Shown here piece by piece: positions 28,320 to 37,641 of a stretch of 50,181 nt of DNA. The position numbers were made by a program, and so were the translations under genes. Within the stretch, counting starts at the first letter, position 1; each line of letters opens with the position of its first letter. The DNA comes from Limnothrix sp. CACIAM 69d (GTDB lineage: Bacteria; Cyanobacteriota; Cyanobacteriia; CACIAM-69d), in contig MKGP02000043.1 of assembly GCA_001913845.2 (NCBI GenBank), positions 1-50,181 on the forward strand, written 5' to 3'. Under the pieces are notes generated by a model. It was not told the DNA's origin. It saw only the letters and a list, made by a program, of their open reading frames with translations, and ran no database searches.

Positions 28320-29456
28320 CTAGCGGCGACGATCGCCCCCAAATCGTCCGACTCGGCCGGTGGGTTTGCCCAGGTTGGCGCGGAGTTGGCCACAGGCTGC
28401 GTCCGATTCCAGACCCCGGGTGCGACGGACGCTGACGGCGACGCGGCGATCGTCTAGGGCTTGCATGAAGTCCCGCACGCGCATCGGGTCGGGGCGCTGG
28501 TAGTCCGCTTCCGCGATCGGGTTGTAGGGAATCAGATTGACGTGGGCTTGGAACCCTTGCAGCAGCTCCGCCAGCTCCTCCATGCATTCATAGGAATCGT
28601 TCACCCCCGCCAGCAGGATGTATTCAAAGGTGACGCGGCGGCCGGTTTCGGCGGCGTAGTCGCGGCAGTCTTCGATTAGCTCCTCGATCGGGTATTGGGC
28701 GGCACTAGGGACGATCGACTCGCGCAGTTCCTGGTTAGGCGCGTGCAGGCTCACGGCCAAGGTGGCTTGCAACCGTTCGTTGGCGAGCTGCCGAATCCGG
28801 CCGGGAATGCCGACGGTAGAAATGGTGATGTAGCGCTTGCCGATGCCGATGTCTTGGTTGAGTGATCGCGTTGCGCTCAGGACGGCGGCGGGGTTGTGCA
28901 GCGGTTCGCCCATGCCCATGAACACCACATTGCTGACCCGGCGATCGAAGTCCTCTTGGACGGTCAGCACCTGATCCAAAATTTCCGATCGCGACAGGTT
29001 GCGCACAAAGCCGCCTTTGCCCGTGGCGCAAAAGTCGCAGGCCATGGCGCAGCCCACTTGGGAGGAAACACAAACCGTCAGCCGATCGCGGGTGGGAATG
29101 CCCACGGTTTCCACGATTTGCCCGTCGGTCATTTTCAGCAGGAATTTCACGGTTCCGTCATGGCTTTCGGAGCGGTGGTGCAGCTCCGAGCGGCCGATCG
29201 GGATGTCGGCGGCCGCTTCTCGCCAGTTTTTGGGGAAGACGGTGATATCCATCAGCGATCGGGCCCCGCGTTCGTAGATCCATTGGTGCAACTGCTTGGC
29301 ACGGTAGGCGGGCTGGCCCTGGTCTTTCACCCATTGGGTGAGTTCCGCGAGGGAGCCACCCAACAGCGGCGGCAGGGGCTGGCGATCGGGACGGGACTGC
29401 AAAATCTGCGAATCGGTTTGGGCAGCGGTGTTCAGGGCGATTGGGGCGGGAGCCAT
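28320..29456 (-). CDS. rlmN: Dual-specificity 23S rRNA/tRNA adenine-C2 methyltransferase RlmN
   Basis: 378 residues from ATG 29456; an in-frame TTG at 29462 would add two. It is a radical SAM enzyme methylating A2503 of 23S rRNA and A37 of some tRNAs. The cluster motif is '[11 protein letters not shown]' (CxxxCxxC), with '[16 protein letters not shown]' after it. '[15 protein letters not shown]' is the SAM-binding GxPLxN-like block, and the second catalytic Cys is in '[11 protein letters not shown]' near the C-terminus. It is the first gene of a minus-strand run with the HEPN-RNase III and Uma2 genes. Confidence 0.97.
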   Translation of the reverse strand: MAPAPIALNTAAQTDSQILQSRPDRQPLPPLLGGSLAELTQWVKDQGQPAYRAKQLHQWIYERGARSLMDITVFPKNWREAAADIPIGRSELHHRSESHDGTVKFLLKMTDGQIVETVGIPTRDRLTVCVSSQVGCAMACDFCATGKGGFVRNLSRSEILDQVLTVQEDFDRRVSNVVFMGMGEPLHNPAAVLSATRSLNQDIGIGKRYITISTVGIPGRIRQLANERLQATLAVSLHAPNQELRESIVPSAAQYPIEELIEDCRDYAAETGRRVTFEYILLAGVNDSYECMEELAELLQGFQAHVNLIPYNPIAEADYQRPDPMRVRDFMQALDDRRVAVSVRRTRGLESDAACGQLRANLGKPTGRVGRFGGDRRR

Positions 29457-29676
29457 GGTCAAGTCTCAAGACAAAGGGCCGAACAAATTCCAGTGCGCCA
29501 TCGCCACCAGCCAAGCGGGCGATCGGGCATGGGATTTGGGAATTAGGCGGATCAACGGCGGGCGATCGTGAAGCGATTCAGTAGTCGATTAGGGGTCGAT
29601 CGAAGCCTGTATTAGCTTAGATCGTAGCGACTCTGATCGATGATTACCCCGTTGTTTGTTTCTTGCCCGTTTCTCC

Positions 29677-31767
29677 ATGACCCTCGAAGCCGAAAACGCC
29701 CGCCTCCAGCAGCGCGTGCATGATCTGGAACAGCAACTGGCCCAATGGCGCGATCGCCCACCCGCCGGGCCGCCGCCCAAGCCCTATGGCATCAACTTGG
29801 ATCGGAAGCGGGAACCCACGGAAGTGGATCCCTTTAACTCCGAGGGACTGTTTCGGGCCTATGTGGAAACCGCCAATGACATGGTGTATGCGGTGGATTT
29901 GCTGGGCCGGCTGGTGTTTATTAATCCCTACGGAGAGCGGCTGTTGGGGATTGAACCGGGTGAATGGCGCGGCCGCCCCTACATGGACTTTGTGGCTCCG
30001 GCTTTTCAGGAACCCACGGGCCAGGCCTTTGCCAACCTGTTGCACACGGGCGAGCTAATGGATTTTGAGTTCGCACTGCTCGATCGCGCCGGTCGAGAAA
30101 TTCACATGCAGGTGAACGGGCGCTTGCTCTATGCGGATGAGGAGCTGATTGGCGGCTTGGGCATTGCGCGGGACATCACCGATCGCAAGCAGGCAGAACA
30201 GCAGGTGCAGATGTTTGTGCGGGCCCTGGAGTCAACCCACGACAGCACTGCGATCGCGGACTTGCAGGGGGGCTTCATTTATGCAAACCCGGCAACCGAT
30301 CGGGTTTTTGGTTGGACCACCGGGCCCAATCGCCCCCAAAATGCGGCGGCCTTCTATCCAGAAGCGGGTACAAAACAGGTGGATTGGCTGGTGAAACAGG
30401 CGATCGAGGGCGGTTGGAGCGGAGAAGTCATTTGCCAGCGCCAAGGGGGCGATCGGTTCCCTGCGTTAGTTTCGGTGGGGCCCGTGCCCGACGAGCAGGG
30501 CCGGCCTGTGGCCTTTTCGATCGTCACCCGCGACATTAGTGATCAAAAACAAACCCAAGCGGAATTGGCGGCCAAAAACCTGGAATTGGAACGGGCCAGC
30601 CAATTGAAATCCGCCTTTTTGGCCAACATGTCCCATGAGTTGCGCACACCGCTGACAGCTATTTTGGGCTTTTCTTCTTTGCTGAAACAGCAGCTCTATG
30701 GGCCGCTGAATGAAAAACAGATGGTCTATATCGAACAAATTCGCAAAAGTGGTGATCATCTGCTTAGTTTGATTAATGACGTGTTGGATCTGTCCAAAAT
30801 TGAGGCGGGCCAAATTGAGCTGGCGATCGAGGCGATCGATGTGCCCACCCTCTGCGATTCGGCGTTGGCCCTGGTCAGCCAGCAGGCGGCCGATCGGGAT
30901 ATTCGGATTCGCAAACGGATTCCCAAGCGCCTGCAACCCTTGATGGCCGATGAGGTACGCGTGCGCCAAATGCTGTTGAACCTGCTCAGTAATGCGGTCA
31001 AGTTTTCCCACGAGGGGGGCGAAATTGGCCTTGAGGCGATCGAGCGAGGCGGCTACGTGCATTTTTGCGTGTGGGATCGCGGCATCGGGATTCCCGAAGA
31101 AGCCCGCTCCGTCATGTTCCAACCCTTTCATCAACTGGACAACTCCCTTTCTCGGCGGCACCAGGGCACGGGGTTGGGCCTGTCTCTCACCCGACAGTTA
31201 GCGGAATTACACGGCGGCTCTGTGGACTTTGAATCCAAGCTGGGCCAAGGCAGCACCTTCACAATTCGGTTGCCCTTAACCTTTGTGCCTCCTGGTCGAT
31301 CGCCCGCGCCGGCCATTCAACCCGGCGCATCGGCGGCACGGGTGATGGCGGCGGAACAGGCCCGGCCACCACAAATTTTGGTTGTTGAAGACGATTCGAC
31401 CAATGCCAAGTTGCTGCAAGACCTGCTGAGCAGTTGGGGTTGTGGCGTGGCGATCGCCCCGGACGGTTGGCGGGCGATCGACTGGCTAGACAGTCACCCG
31501 GTGGATTTGGTGTTGCTGGATATCCAACTGCCGGACATGGACGGGCTGGCGGTCTTGCAGCAAATCCGCAGTGATGAACGTTGGCAGGATTTACCCGTGG
31601 TGGCGGCCACGGCCCTGGCCATGGAGCACGATCGCCAGCGCTGTTTGGCCGCCGGAATGCAGGGCTATCTCAGCAAACCGCTGGATCATCAAGCCTTGCG
31701 GGCGATCGTGGCCGAATTCACCGGCTATCATCCCCCTGGCCAAGCCAGAGATCACGCAAGCAATTAG
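29677..31767 (+). CDS. Hybrid histidine kinase: PAS-PAS-HisKA-HATPase-REC
   Basis: 696 residues from ATG 29677; TTG 29656 would add seven. An N-terminal coiled coil (LEAENARLQQRVHDLEQQL) leads to two PAS domains (about 45-160 and 165-290; 'YVETANDMVYAVDLLGRLVF', 'IVTRDISDQKQTQAEL'). The H-box 'NMSHELRTPLTAILGFSSLL' has His at about 320. The HATPase domain has 'LLNLLSNAVKFS', 'DRGIGI' and 'GTGLGLSLTRQL'. A C-terminal receiver ends the protein, with phospho-Asp about 615 in 'LVLLDIQLPDMDGL'. No membrane helix is present, so it is a soluble sensor; a bound cofactor in the PAS domains cannot be judged. Its last four bases overlap the trpF stop on the opposite strand. Confidence 0.95.
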   Translation: MTLEAENARLQQRVHDLEQQLAQWRDRPPAGPPPKPYGINLDRKREPTEVDPFNSEGLFRAYVETANDMVYAVDLLGRLVFINPYGERLLGIEPGEWRGRPYMDFVAPAFQEPTGQAFANLLHTGELMDFEFALLDRAGREIHMQVNGRLLYADEELIGGLGIARDITDRKQAEQQVQMFVRALESTHDSTAIADLQGGFIYANPATDRVFGWTTGPNRPQNAAAFYPEAGTKQVDWLVKQAIEGGWSGEVICQRQGGDRFPALVSVGPVPDEQGRPVAFSIVTRDISDQKQTQAELAAKNLELERASQLKSAFLANMSHELRTPLTAILGFSSLLKQQLYGPLNEKQMVYIEQIRKSGDHLLSLINDVLDLSKIEAGQIELAIEAIDVPTLCDSALALVSQQAADRDIRIRKRIPKRLQPLMADEVRVRQMLLNLLSNAVKFSHEGGEIGLEAIERGGYVHFCVWDRGIGIPEEARSVMFQPFHQLDNSLSRRHQGTGLGLSLTRQLAELHGGSVDFESKLGQGSTFTIRLPLTFVPPGRSPAPAIQPGASAARVMAAEQARPPQILVVEDDSTNAKLLQDLLSSWGCGVAIAPDGWRAIDWLDSHPVDLVLLDIQLPDMDGLAVLQQIRSDERWQDLPVVAATALAMEHDRQRCLAAGMQGYLSKPLDHQALRAIVAEFTGYHPPGQARDHASN

Positions 31768-32465
31768 CAGGGCTGCGGAGAGTCCAAGGGGCGATCGGTG
31801 ACCGGCGTGGCGGAGGGAAACCGCTGGCGCAACACCTGAAACAACCGAGCCACCTGATCCAGATCTTTATCAGCGGGCCCCCGCTCCACCCCGCTCGATA
31901 GATCAATCCCGATCGGGGCAGCCATAGCCAGAGTGTCGATCGCTTGGAGCAGGTTATCGGGGGTAATGCCACCCGCCAAAAACCAAGGCAGGGGCGATCG
32001 CCAAGCTTGCAACCGCTGCCAATCGAGGGTGTGGCCCGTGCCGCCCAAGGCTTCGGGCCGGTAAGCATCCAGCAGCAGGGCATCCACCGCCGTTGCGTAG
32101 GATTCTGCTAAATCAAGAGTCTCCGCCGATCGCACCCGCAGCGCTTTCCAAAGGGTTTGATGGGGCAAGCGCAATCGCACCGCTTCGCAAAACTCAGGGG
32201 ACTCATCCCCATGCAGTTGTACGATCGTCAGGTCGCCTGTGGTCACGGTTTCGGCGATCGTGTCTAGATCCGTATTCGCGAAGATGCCCACCCGCTCCAC
32301 TGCACAGCCCGCCACCCCCAGCCGATCGCTCACCAAGCGCATTTGCGCTGGACTGACATAGCGCGGCGAAGCGGGCACAGCAATCAACCCGATCGCCCAA
32401 GCGCCTAAACGGGCGATCGCCACCGCTTGGTCAGGATCTTTCAGTCCGCAAATTTTGACGAGCAT
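31764..32465 (-). CDS. trpF: Phosphoribosylanthranilate isomerase TrpF
   Basis: 233 residues from ATG 32465 (TTG 32471 possible). TrpF catalyses the Amadori rearrangement of PRA to CdRP in tryptophan synthesis. 'VKICGLKDPDQA' holds the catalytic Cys, 'VQLHGDESPEFC' is the conserved middle strand, 'LLLDAYRPEALGGTGHTLDW' holds the catalytic Asp, and 'FLAGGITPDN' plus 'GIDLSSGVERGPADKD' form the phosphate site. The C-terminal ~20 residues beyond the barrel are extra. Tail-to-tail overlap with the hybrid kinase suggests tight packing, not coregulation. Confidence 0.96.
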   Translation of the reverse strand: MLVKICGLKDPDQAVAIARLGAWAIGLIAVPASPRYVSPAQMRLVSDRLGVAGCAVERVGIFANTDLDTIAETVTTGDLTIVQLHGDESPEFCEAVRLRLPHQTLWKALRVRSAETLDLAESYATAVDALLLDAYRPEALGGTGHTLDWQRLQAWRSPLPWFLAGGITPDNLLQAIDTLAMAAPIGIDLSSGVERGPADKDLDQVARLFQVLRQRFPSATPVTDRPLDSPQPC

Positions 32466-32948
32466 CAGCAAAAATTCCGAAAAATTCCAAGCCTGAGCGT
32501 TGTAATAGGGCTTTGTTGTCCAGAAACCCTGAGGTTGGCAATGTTGAGTACTGTTAAAGTCTACCGAAATTTCTGTTAAGTCTTAATAACAGGGCTGTCT
32601 ACCCCTGAGATCGGGTTTCTATAATTTGGCCGGTTTCCCCTGTGCGGAATCAGCAGGCTGCAATGATTCATTCATGGCAATTTGAGCTATTCATGAGCTA
32701 TCCATGAGCCGTCAATGACCGATCAATGGGTCATGAATTTGAGTCATGAATTTTCACCATCATTGGCATCATTTCTGATCCAGCCAGCAGTCCCCAGCAG
32801 CCTGATTCCTTCACAACCTGTTTACAATATCAATTTCCATTGGATTTTTAGCGCTTTGCTCTTGGGCAATTCCTGTTAATAATCCTCAACCGTTGATGGC
32901 TTTAGCAATTGATGGCTTTAGCATTCTGAGTCCTTGGAGGAACGACCC
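32466..32948. other. Intergenic region with the psaK leader
   Basis: No gene seen. It is AT-rich and contains several CATGAGCTAT/GGTCATGAATT-like near repeats (32690-32760). A TTTACAAT half-site (about 32820) resembles half of the high-light HLR1 motif of photosystem I genes, but the second half is not recognisable. A 16-bp tandem duplication lies just before the ribosome binding site. Confidence 0.45.
32893..32924. repeat. 16-bp tandem duplication upstream of psaK
   Basis: TTGATGGCTTTAGCAA is followed directly by TTGATGGCTTTAGCAT. It ends 11 bases before the GGAGG of psaK, so it lies in the mRNA leader and could influence initiation. Confidence 0.85.
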
Positions 32949-33224
32949 TTGTTTAATCTATTCACGATTCAAAATCTTTTGGCCACCGCCACCACTACTG
33001 AATGGTCACCCAATGTGGGGATCATCATGGTCACCTGCAATGTGTTCGCGATCGTCATTGGTTACTACGCCATTCAAAAGCGTGGCGTTGGCCCCACCTT
33101 GCCCTTGCCCTTGCCCGCCATTTTCACCGGGTTTGGGATTCCGGAATTGTTGGCAACCGCGAGCTTTGGCCATCTGTTAGGAGCAGGGATGATTTTGGGT
33201 TTGGCTAACGCCGGTTTGCTGTAG
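32949..33224 (+). CDS. psaK: Photosystem I subunit PsaK
   Basis: 91 residues from TTG 32949, eight bases after GGAGG (32936-32940). An in-frame TTG at 32934 overlaps the ribosome site and is unlikely. Two hydrophobic helices are visible: 'VGIIMVTCNVFAIVIGYYAI' and 'LLATASFGHLLGAGMILGLA'. The conserved loop 'QKRGVGPTLPLPLPAIFTGFGIPELLA' lies between them. PsaK is a peripheral two-helix subunit of photosystem I involved in antenna docking and state transitions. It appears monocistronic and is followed by a cluster of repeat elements. Confidence 0.93.
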   Translation: MFNLFTIQNLLATATTTEWSPNVGIIMVTCNVFAIVIGYYAIQKRGVGPTLPLPLPAIFTGFGIPELLATASFGHLLGAGMILGLANAGLL

Positions 33225-33320
33225 GGTTTAGTTACTCAACTCCGACTTCAAAACCGCACGTTAGCATCACGCGAGAACTCCCAACCAATTTTCAAAACTC
33301 GGGTTTTAAGACCAAGATCT

Positions 33321-33497
33321 CAGGGCTTGTCGTCAATCGCCTGAAACCTTGATTCCACCGTGAGCAAATCGTGAGGGGCAAGGGGCTTAAGCCCCTTGTC
33401 TTCGTTGATCAGTGCAACCCACAAAGTAATCAGTGCAACCCACAAAGTAGTCAGTGCAACCCACAAAGTAGTCATTTTGGCTTTTCAGAGATTCTCT
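33321..33497. repeat. Hybrid palindromic element (type D): left half like A/B, right half like C
   Basis: The left part (AGGGCTTGTCGTCAATCGCC, then GAAACCTTGATTCCACCGT) matches the left half of the A and B elements. The right part after the perfect palindrome (33379-33398) reads TTGTCTTCGTTGATC... and ends ATTTTGGCTTTTCAGAGATT, matching the right half of element C. It is interrupted by a 21-bp triple repeat. Confidence 0.65.
33409..33471. repeat. 21-bp tandem repeat, three units
   Basis: TCAGTGCAACCCACAAAGTA plus one base (A, G, G) occurs three times head to tail inside element D. The period is a multiple of three, which creates a spurious short open frame through it. Confidence 0.9.
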
Positions 33498-33642
33498 AGG
33501 GCCTGTTGTCGTTTAGCCCGAAACCCTAGATCTGCCGTTAACGGATTGTGGAGAACCAAGGGATTGAGCATCTTGCTACAGCGACTGAGACACCGAAAAT
33601 CAATCGTTTCTACCTGATCCTAGACAATGACGACAGGCCCTA
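33497..33642. mobile_element. MITE-like element A with terminal inverted repeats and TA ends
   Basis: The left end TAGGGCCTGTTGTCGTTTA and right end ACAATGACGACAGGCCCTA are inverted repeats (three to four mismatches over 19). The 146-bp unit has no gene. TA at both borders is compatible with a TA target duplication as in IS630/Tc1-like elements. Its interior (GAAACCCTAGATCTGCCGTT, and CAAGGGATTGAGCATCTTG at 33557-33575) is nearly the same as in element B at 46.6 kb. Beyond its right border a half palindrome (AAGCCCCTTGT) continues. Confidence 0.75.
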
Positions 33643-33653
33643 AAGCCCCTTGT

Positions 33654-34127
33654 TTATCGATTAGACCGCTTGAGCGTACTAATTGATAGCACTAACAGGA
33701 AGCCGTAAATTACCAGAAAGGGCAAAAAGGACTGCTCGATCGCACTCCAATGGGGTGGTTGATTTTGAAAACTGATTTCGCCTAAATTTCCCCACCAAAC
33801 CTGAGCCAGGCTATAGCATTGATTGCCTTGCTTGAAGCCATAGCAATTACCCGGACTCACGATAATTGACAGAGTTTGACTCACCAAAACTAAAATCAGA
33901 AATAGTGGTTTAACTTGCAATCGATACCCGCGATACCGACTGGTGAAGGCAGCCAGCAACAGAATTAAAAATCCATAGAATGGCAAGAGAAAAAATAGAT
34001 AAACAATCCAAGCCAGCATGGTGAATGAGCTACCCATGAACAGGAGGGTGCTCAAGAGTAAATAGCCCAGGAAACAGAACCAGAATTGCCGAAGGGAGAG
34101 CCAGGGTAGAGAAGACAAGAAGGACAT
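33654..34127 (-). CDS. Small four-helix membrane protein, function unknown
   Basis: 157 residues, strongly hydrophobic, with helices near residues 15-35, 38-62, 72-90 and 135-152. An extracytoplasmic loop holds two Cys ('PGNCYGFKQGNQCYSLAQ') that could form a disulfide. The basic C-terminus (LKRSNR) ends 12 bases from the repeat element A. Base use is clearly AT-richer than the ccsA side. I recognise no family. It may be cotranscribed with the gene at 34168 (40-base gap). Confidence 0.65.
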   Translation of the reverse strand: MSFLSSLPWLSLRQFWFCFLGYLLLSTLLFMGSSFTMLAWIVYLFFLLPFYGFLILLLAAFTSRYRGYRLQVKPLFLILVLVSQTLSIIVSPGNCYGFKQGNQCYSLAQVWWGNLGEISFQNQPPHWSAIEQSFLPFLVIYGFLLVLSISTLKRSNR

Positions 34128-34167
34128 TCTAGTTACGAAGTTCTACTGAATTAGTCCCTGGCGGCAA

Positions 34168-34536
34168 TCAGGAGTTTTCATCCGCTTCGTCAGCCTCCAG
34201 ATCAATAATCCAATCCTGAACGAGTTGGGCAAATTCCTCGATCGACAGGGTGCAACTTGGCGATTCGTCATCCACCGTGTCCTCAATCGTGGCGCGATCG
34301 CCCGATAGGTTCAAACAGTAGGCATTACCCAACCGTTCCCAACCGTCCAATTCCCCCGTTCGTACCGCTTCCAGTTTTTCTAACAATTCTGCTGCCGCTG
34401 CTTTTACCCGCTGAATATCCAGGGTTAAAAACGCGATCGCCCGCTTTTGGGCGGTCTGTTGCGCTTGGGGAGGCTGGGGTGGTTCCGGTTCGGGCATGTT
34501 GGACGACTCGGGACGATCGGGAAAAAGGGGGTTCAT
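34168..34536 (-). CDS. Small acidic conserved-looking protein, function unknown
   Basis: 122 residues from ATG 34536; TTG 34578 would add 14. After a Pro/Glu/Gln-rich disordered start, 'AIAFLTLDIQRVKAAAAELLEKLEAVRTGELDGWERLGNAYC' forms a helical region. A strongly acidic C-terminus follows ('FAQLVQDWIIDLEADEADENS'). I know no function. Upstream DNA to ccsA is empty. Start choice is uncertain. Confidence 0.6.
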   Translation of the reverse strand: MNPLFPDRPESSNMPEPEPPQPPQAQQTAQKRAIAFLTLDIQRVKAAAAELLEKLEAVRTGELDGWERLGNAYCLNLSGDRATIEDTVDDESPSCTLSIEEFAQLVQDWIIDLEADEADENS

Positions 34537-34853
34537 GGGTCGGAATGGCCTGACTGGTTGGGCGATCGGGAACAGCAATCAGGAACTTGTTTGTTAGTTT
34601 ACCGGCCCCGATCGGCCTGGCCCAAAGGCCCAGTTCAGCGGCGCAAACTCTGATTGCCTACCGAGACCAGACTTTCTGGCTCCCTAGTTCTCTAGAATCG
34701 ATAAAGAAGAAAACACCGCGATCGAATCGTTTCCCGAACCCAACATCCCACCACGGTCAACCGCCGTCGCTGCCGAAACCTGCACGGAATCGATCAGGAG
34801 TTGATAGGGTGGATGGTTGGGATTACTAGGGGCTTTTAAACCCGCCGTAAGCT
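34537..34853. other. Intergenic region between divergent genes
   Basis: No gene, repeat or convincing promoter boxes seen. It must hold the start signals of ccsA and of the divergent small acidic protein. Confidence 0.4.
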
Positions 34854-35864
34854 ATGGATTTGGTTGTACTGCAAACCTGGTTAGATAACGCATCGTTTGG
34901 CATCCTGCTGGTGACGATGCTGCTGTATTGGGTAGGAGCGGCGTTTCCCCAATGGATTCTGTTGGGATCCTTGGGCACGGCTGGCATGGCGATCGCCAAC
35001 CTCTGCATGGCGGCATTGTTGGGCGCAAGGTGGATTGAGGCGGGCTATTTCCCCCTCAGCAACTTATATGAATCGCTGTTTTTCCTCGCTTGGGGGATCA
35101 CGGCTGTGCATTTGTTGACCGAACGCAACAGCCGCAGCCGCTGGGTTGGAATTGTCACGGCTCCCGTGGCCATGGGGATTACGGCCTTTGCGGCCCTGTC
35201 CCTCCCGGACAATATGCAGGCCGCTGAGCCGTTGGTTCCGGCCCTGAAGTCCAACTGGCTGATGATGCATGTGAGCGTGATGATGCTCAGCTATTCGGCC
35301 CTGATGGTGGGGTCGTTGCTGGCGATCGCCTTTTTGATTGTGACGAAGGGGCAGAATGTGACCCTGCGCGGTAGCTCCGTGGGCACGGGCAGTTTTCGGG
35401 ACAAGGTGGCGCGGCTGGCGGTCAGCACGGCGGCCGTTGAAGCGCCGACCGCCCTGTCGATCGGGGGTGAAGCCAGCGGGGTTGCCCTGCTCGATCGCCC
35501 CGCCACTGACAGCACCACCGCCCTGAACCTGTCGCCCCAACGGTTGACCCTGGCGGACACTCTGGATAACATCAGCTACCGGACGATCGGGCTGGGCTTT
35601 CCCCTGCTTACCATTGGCATCATTGCCGGTGGCGTGTGGGCCAATGAAGCTTGGGGATCCTACTGGAGCTGGGATCCGAAAGAAACCTGGGCTTTCATCA
35701 CCTGGTTGGTGTTCGCCGCCTATCTCCACGCCCGCTTAACCAAAGGCTGGCAAGGCCGCAAACCGGCGATCCTGGCCGCCTTGGGCTTTGTGGTGGTTTG
35801 GGTTTGCTATTTGGGCGTGAACCTGCTGGGCAAGGGCCTGCATTCCTACGGCTGGTTTTTCTAA
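34854..35864 (+). CDS. ccsA: Cytochrome c maturation protein CcsA/ResC (CcsB-type, Ycf5)
   Basis: 336 residues with about eight membrane helices. The tryptophan-rich haem-handling motif is '[19 protein letters not shown]' near residue 265. Conserved histidines are at '[17 protein letters not shown]' and near the C-terminus ('[10 protein letters not shown]'). With Ccs1 it forms the system II haem lyase that attaches haem to c-type cytochromes (cytochrome f, c6) on the lumen side of thylakoids. A variable loop of about 60 residues (about 155-215) is rich in Ala/Thr. No ccs1 is in the window. A GT61 gene begins 12 bases after its stop, so they may share a transcript. Confidence 0.95.
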   Translation: MDLVVLQTWLDNASFGILLVTMLLYWVGAAFPQWILLGSLGTAGMAIANLCMAALLGARWIEAGYFPLSNLYESLFFLAWGITAVHLLTERNSRSRWVGIVTAPVAMGITAFAALSLPDNMQAAEPLVPALKSNWLMMHVSVMMLSYSALMVGSLLAIAFLIVTKGQNVTLRGSSVGTGSFRDKVARLAVSTAAVEAPTALSIGGEASGVALLDRPATDSTTALNLSPQRLTLADTLDNISYRTIGLGFPLLTIGIIAGGVWANEAWGSYWSWDPKETWAFITWLVFAAYLHARLTKGWQGRKPAILAALGFVVVWVCYLGVNLLGKGLHSYGWFF

Positions 35865-35876
35865 GGGCTAGTTCCT

Positions 35877-37610
35877 GTGGCGGCATCCAACCTCACCCCA
35901 GACCTGCAGCGGCTGCTCGATCGAGCGGCCGCTTGTCGTGAGCAGGGCCATTGGCCAGCGGCGATCGCCCTCGATCGACAGGCGATCCAGTTGGCCCCTG
36001 ATTCCGCGCTGGCCTACGGTTCCTTAGCCCAGTCGCTGCGGGGAGCCGATCGCTGGCCAGCGGCCGTCCAAGCCTGGAATCAGGCGATCGCCCAAGGATT
36101 GCCCCAGCCCTCCCAAAGGGCAAATGCCCATTGGGAACTCGGCAAACTCCAATGGGAACTGGGGGAACACAATGGGGCGATCGAGCAGTTCCTCAACGCG
36201 ATCGCGCTGAACCCCACCCTCATTTCCCTGCAAACCCTCGATGATCTCAGCCGTTGGCTCCGACGGCGCGATCGACCCACCGAAGCCGCCGCCTTCGAGC
36301 AAGCGGCCTTGAAACGGCTGATTCCCGAAGTTCGCCAATTAATCCACCAGGGCAATGCAACCCTCGCAGCCCGCTGGTGCCTTTGGTCATTGCAAATTGC
36401 ACCGGCCCATAACGCTGCCTATAACCTGTTATTTGAGGCCCTAACGGCCCTTGATCGCCCCGAAGAAGCGAAAGATTGTCTTTGTCGGTTGGTGCCCGCC
36501 ACCGTCCTGGATGAATTCGCTCCCCGTTCCCCGCTCCCGATCGCCCGGTTGCCCTTAGCGGCCAGCAACTCGGCGGGCTTGAAACCACTAGCGATTTGGC
36601 CCGTAGTGGCTCCCTACGCCTTACCCGAGCCTCGATCCATTTTGCACGATCGCCCTACGGCCACCTTTCCAACCATCAGCCCCCTGCAAGAACCGCCACG
36701 ACAATGTTGGACTTTGAGCAACGGCCGGGTTTGGGTTGATACCTACAATCGGGTGTTTTGGAATCGGGATGGAGCAGTTGTGGATGGTCTTTCGATCGGG
36801 GTAGAGCACCTAATTGCCACCTCCGATCGGCTGCCCAAGCCGCAATCCATCCAGGGCACAGTAGCCGTCATTGCCAAACAACATACAGAAAATTATTTTC
36901 ACTGGGTGACGGAATTTCTGCCCCAGGTGATTGATCTTTTAGATCTTGCCCAAAGCATGGGAAAATCCATTGATTATTGGTATTTTGATACAGATTATTT
37001 ATCATTTCAGGTTCAAAGCCTGGAGTCCTTGGGCATTTCGCGCAGTCAAATTCTTGCTAGCCAAGACATTCCCCATTTACAAGCCGACTTACTGTTAACC
37101 TTTAACGCCAGCAGTCTAATTGAAGGTCGCCGAGAAAGCCTTCAGAAGTTGCGTCAAATATTCTTAGCTAAAACTTCGCCAAATCGTCTCCAATCTAGAC
37201 AGCTATATTTAGGGCGATCGCACGCTCGCCGTATCCTGAACGAAAATCAGCTACAGCCCGTACTTCAAAAATGGGGATTTGAGCCAGTTCCCGAGGGACT
37301 ATCCTTCACTGAGCAAATTCAGTTATTTGCCGAGGCATCAGTCATCATTGGCCCCCATGGCGCAGCATTTACTAATGTGATTTTTAGCCAGCCTCAAAGT
37401 CGTATTTTAGAATTTTTTGCTCCAAGCTATGTCAGCCACTTCTATTGGCGATTGAGTGGTCAACTAGATTTTCAGTATTCCTATTTAGTCGGGGACGCTG
37501 TTCCATTGGATGATCAATCACCCTTATCCCAAATCAGCTTCTATCATGATTTAGAAATTGCGCCCTTCGTTTTGGAGCAAGCACTTCAGAATCTGATCAA
37601 CTCCAATTGA
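35877..37610 (+). CDS. TPR-containing glycosyltransferase family 61 (DUF563) protein
   Basis: 577 residues from GTG 35877. Residues 1-200 are TPR-like helical repeats ('LAYGSLAQSLRGADRWPAAVQAWNQAIAQG', 'HNGAIEQFLNAIALNPTL'). A linker follows, then the GT61 domain: 'HTENYFHWVTEFLPQ' (about 344-358), 'SRQLYLGRSHARRILNE', and 'IIGPHGAAFTNVIFS' (about 490-505), where 'GxHGAxxTN' is the family signature. GT61 enzymes transfer sugars such as xylose or GlcNAc; the acceptor here is unknown. The second half from about 36,880 is visibly AT-richer than the TPR half, which hints at a fusion of parts with different histories. Confidence 0.88.
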   Translation: MAASNLTPDLQRLLDRAAACREQGHWPAAIALDRQAIQLAPDSALAYGSLAQSLRGADRWPAAVQAWNQAIAQGLPQPSQRANAHWELGKLQWELGEHNGAIEQFLNAIALNPTLISLQTLDDLSRWLRRRDRPTEAAAFEQAALKRLIPEVRQLIHQGNATLAARWCLWSLQIAPAHNAAYNLLFEALTALDRPEEAKDCLCRLVPATVLDEFAPRSPLPIARLPLAASNSAGLKPLAIWPVVAPYALPEPRSILHDRPTATFPTISPLQEPPRQCWTLSNGRVWVDTYNRVFWNRDGAVVDGLSIGVEHLIATSDRLPKPQSIQGTVAVIAKQHTENYFHWVTEFLPQVIDLLDLAQSMGKSIDYWYFDTDYLSFQVQSLESLGISRSQILASQDIPHLQADLLLTFNASSLIEGRRESLQKLRQIFLAKTSPNRLQSRQLYLGRSHARRILNENQLQPVLQKWGFEPVPEGLSFTEQIQLFAEASVIIGPHGAAFTNVIFSQPQSRILEFFAPSYVSHFYWRLSGQLDFQYSYLVGDAVPLDDQSPLSQISFYHDLEIAPFVLEQALQNLINSN

Positions 37611-37641
37611 GTTTGTTAAACAAAATTTTCTGATTGGTATT

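Noticed and set aside
32815..32835. HLR1 (RpaB) site upstream of psaK
   Set aside because: Only one TTTACAAT half is recognisable; the second direct repeat is missing.
33409..33471. Possible CRISPR array
   Set aside because: Units are directly adjacent, with no spacers, and lie inside a mobile-like element.
33396..33617. 73-codon plus-strand frame containing SATHKV repeats
   Set aside because: It only reads the 21-bp triple repeat inside non-coding repeat elements.
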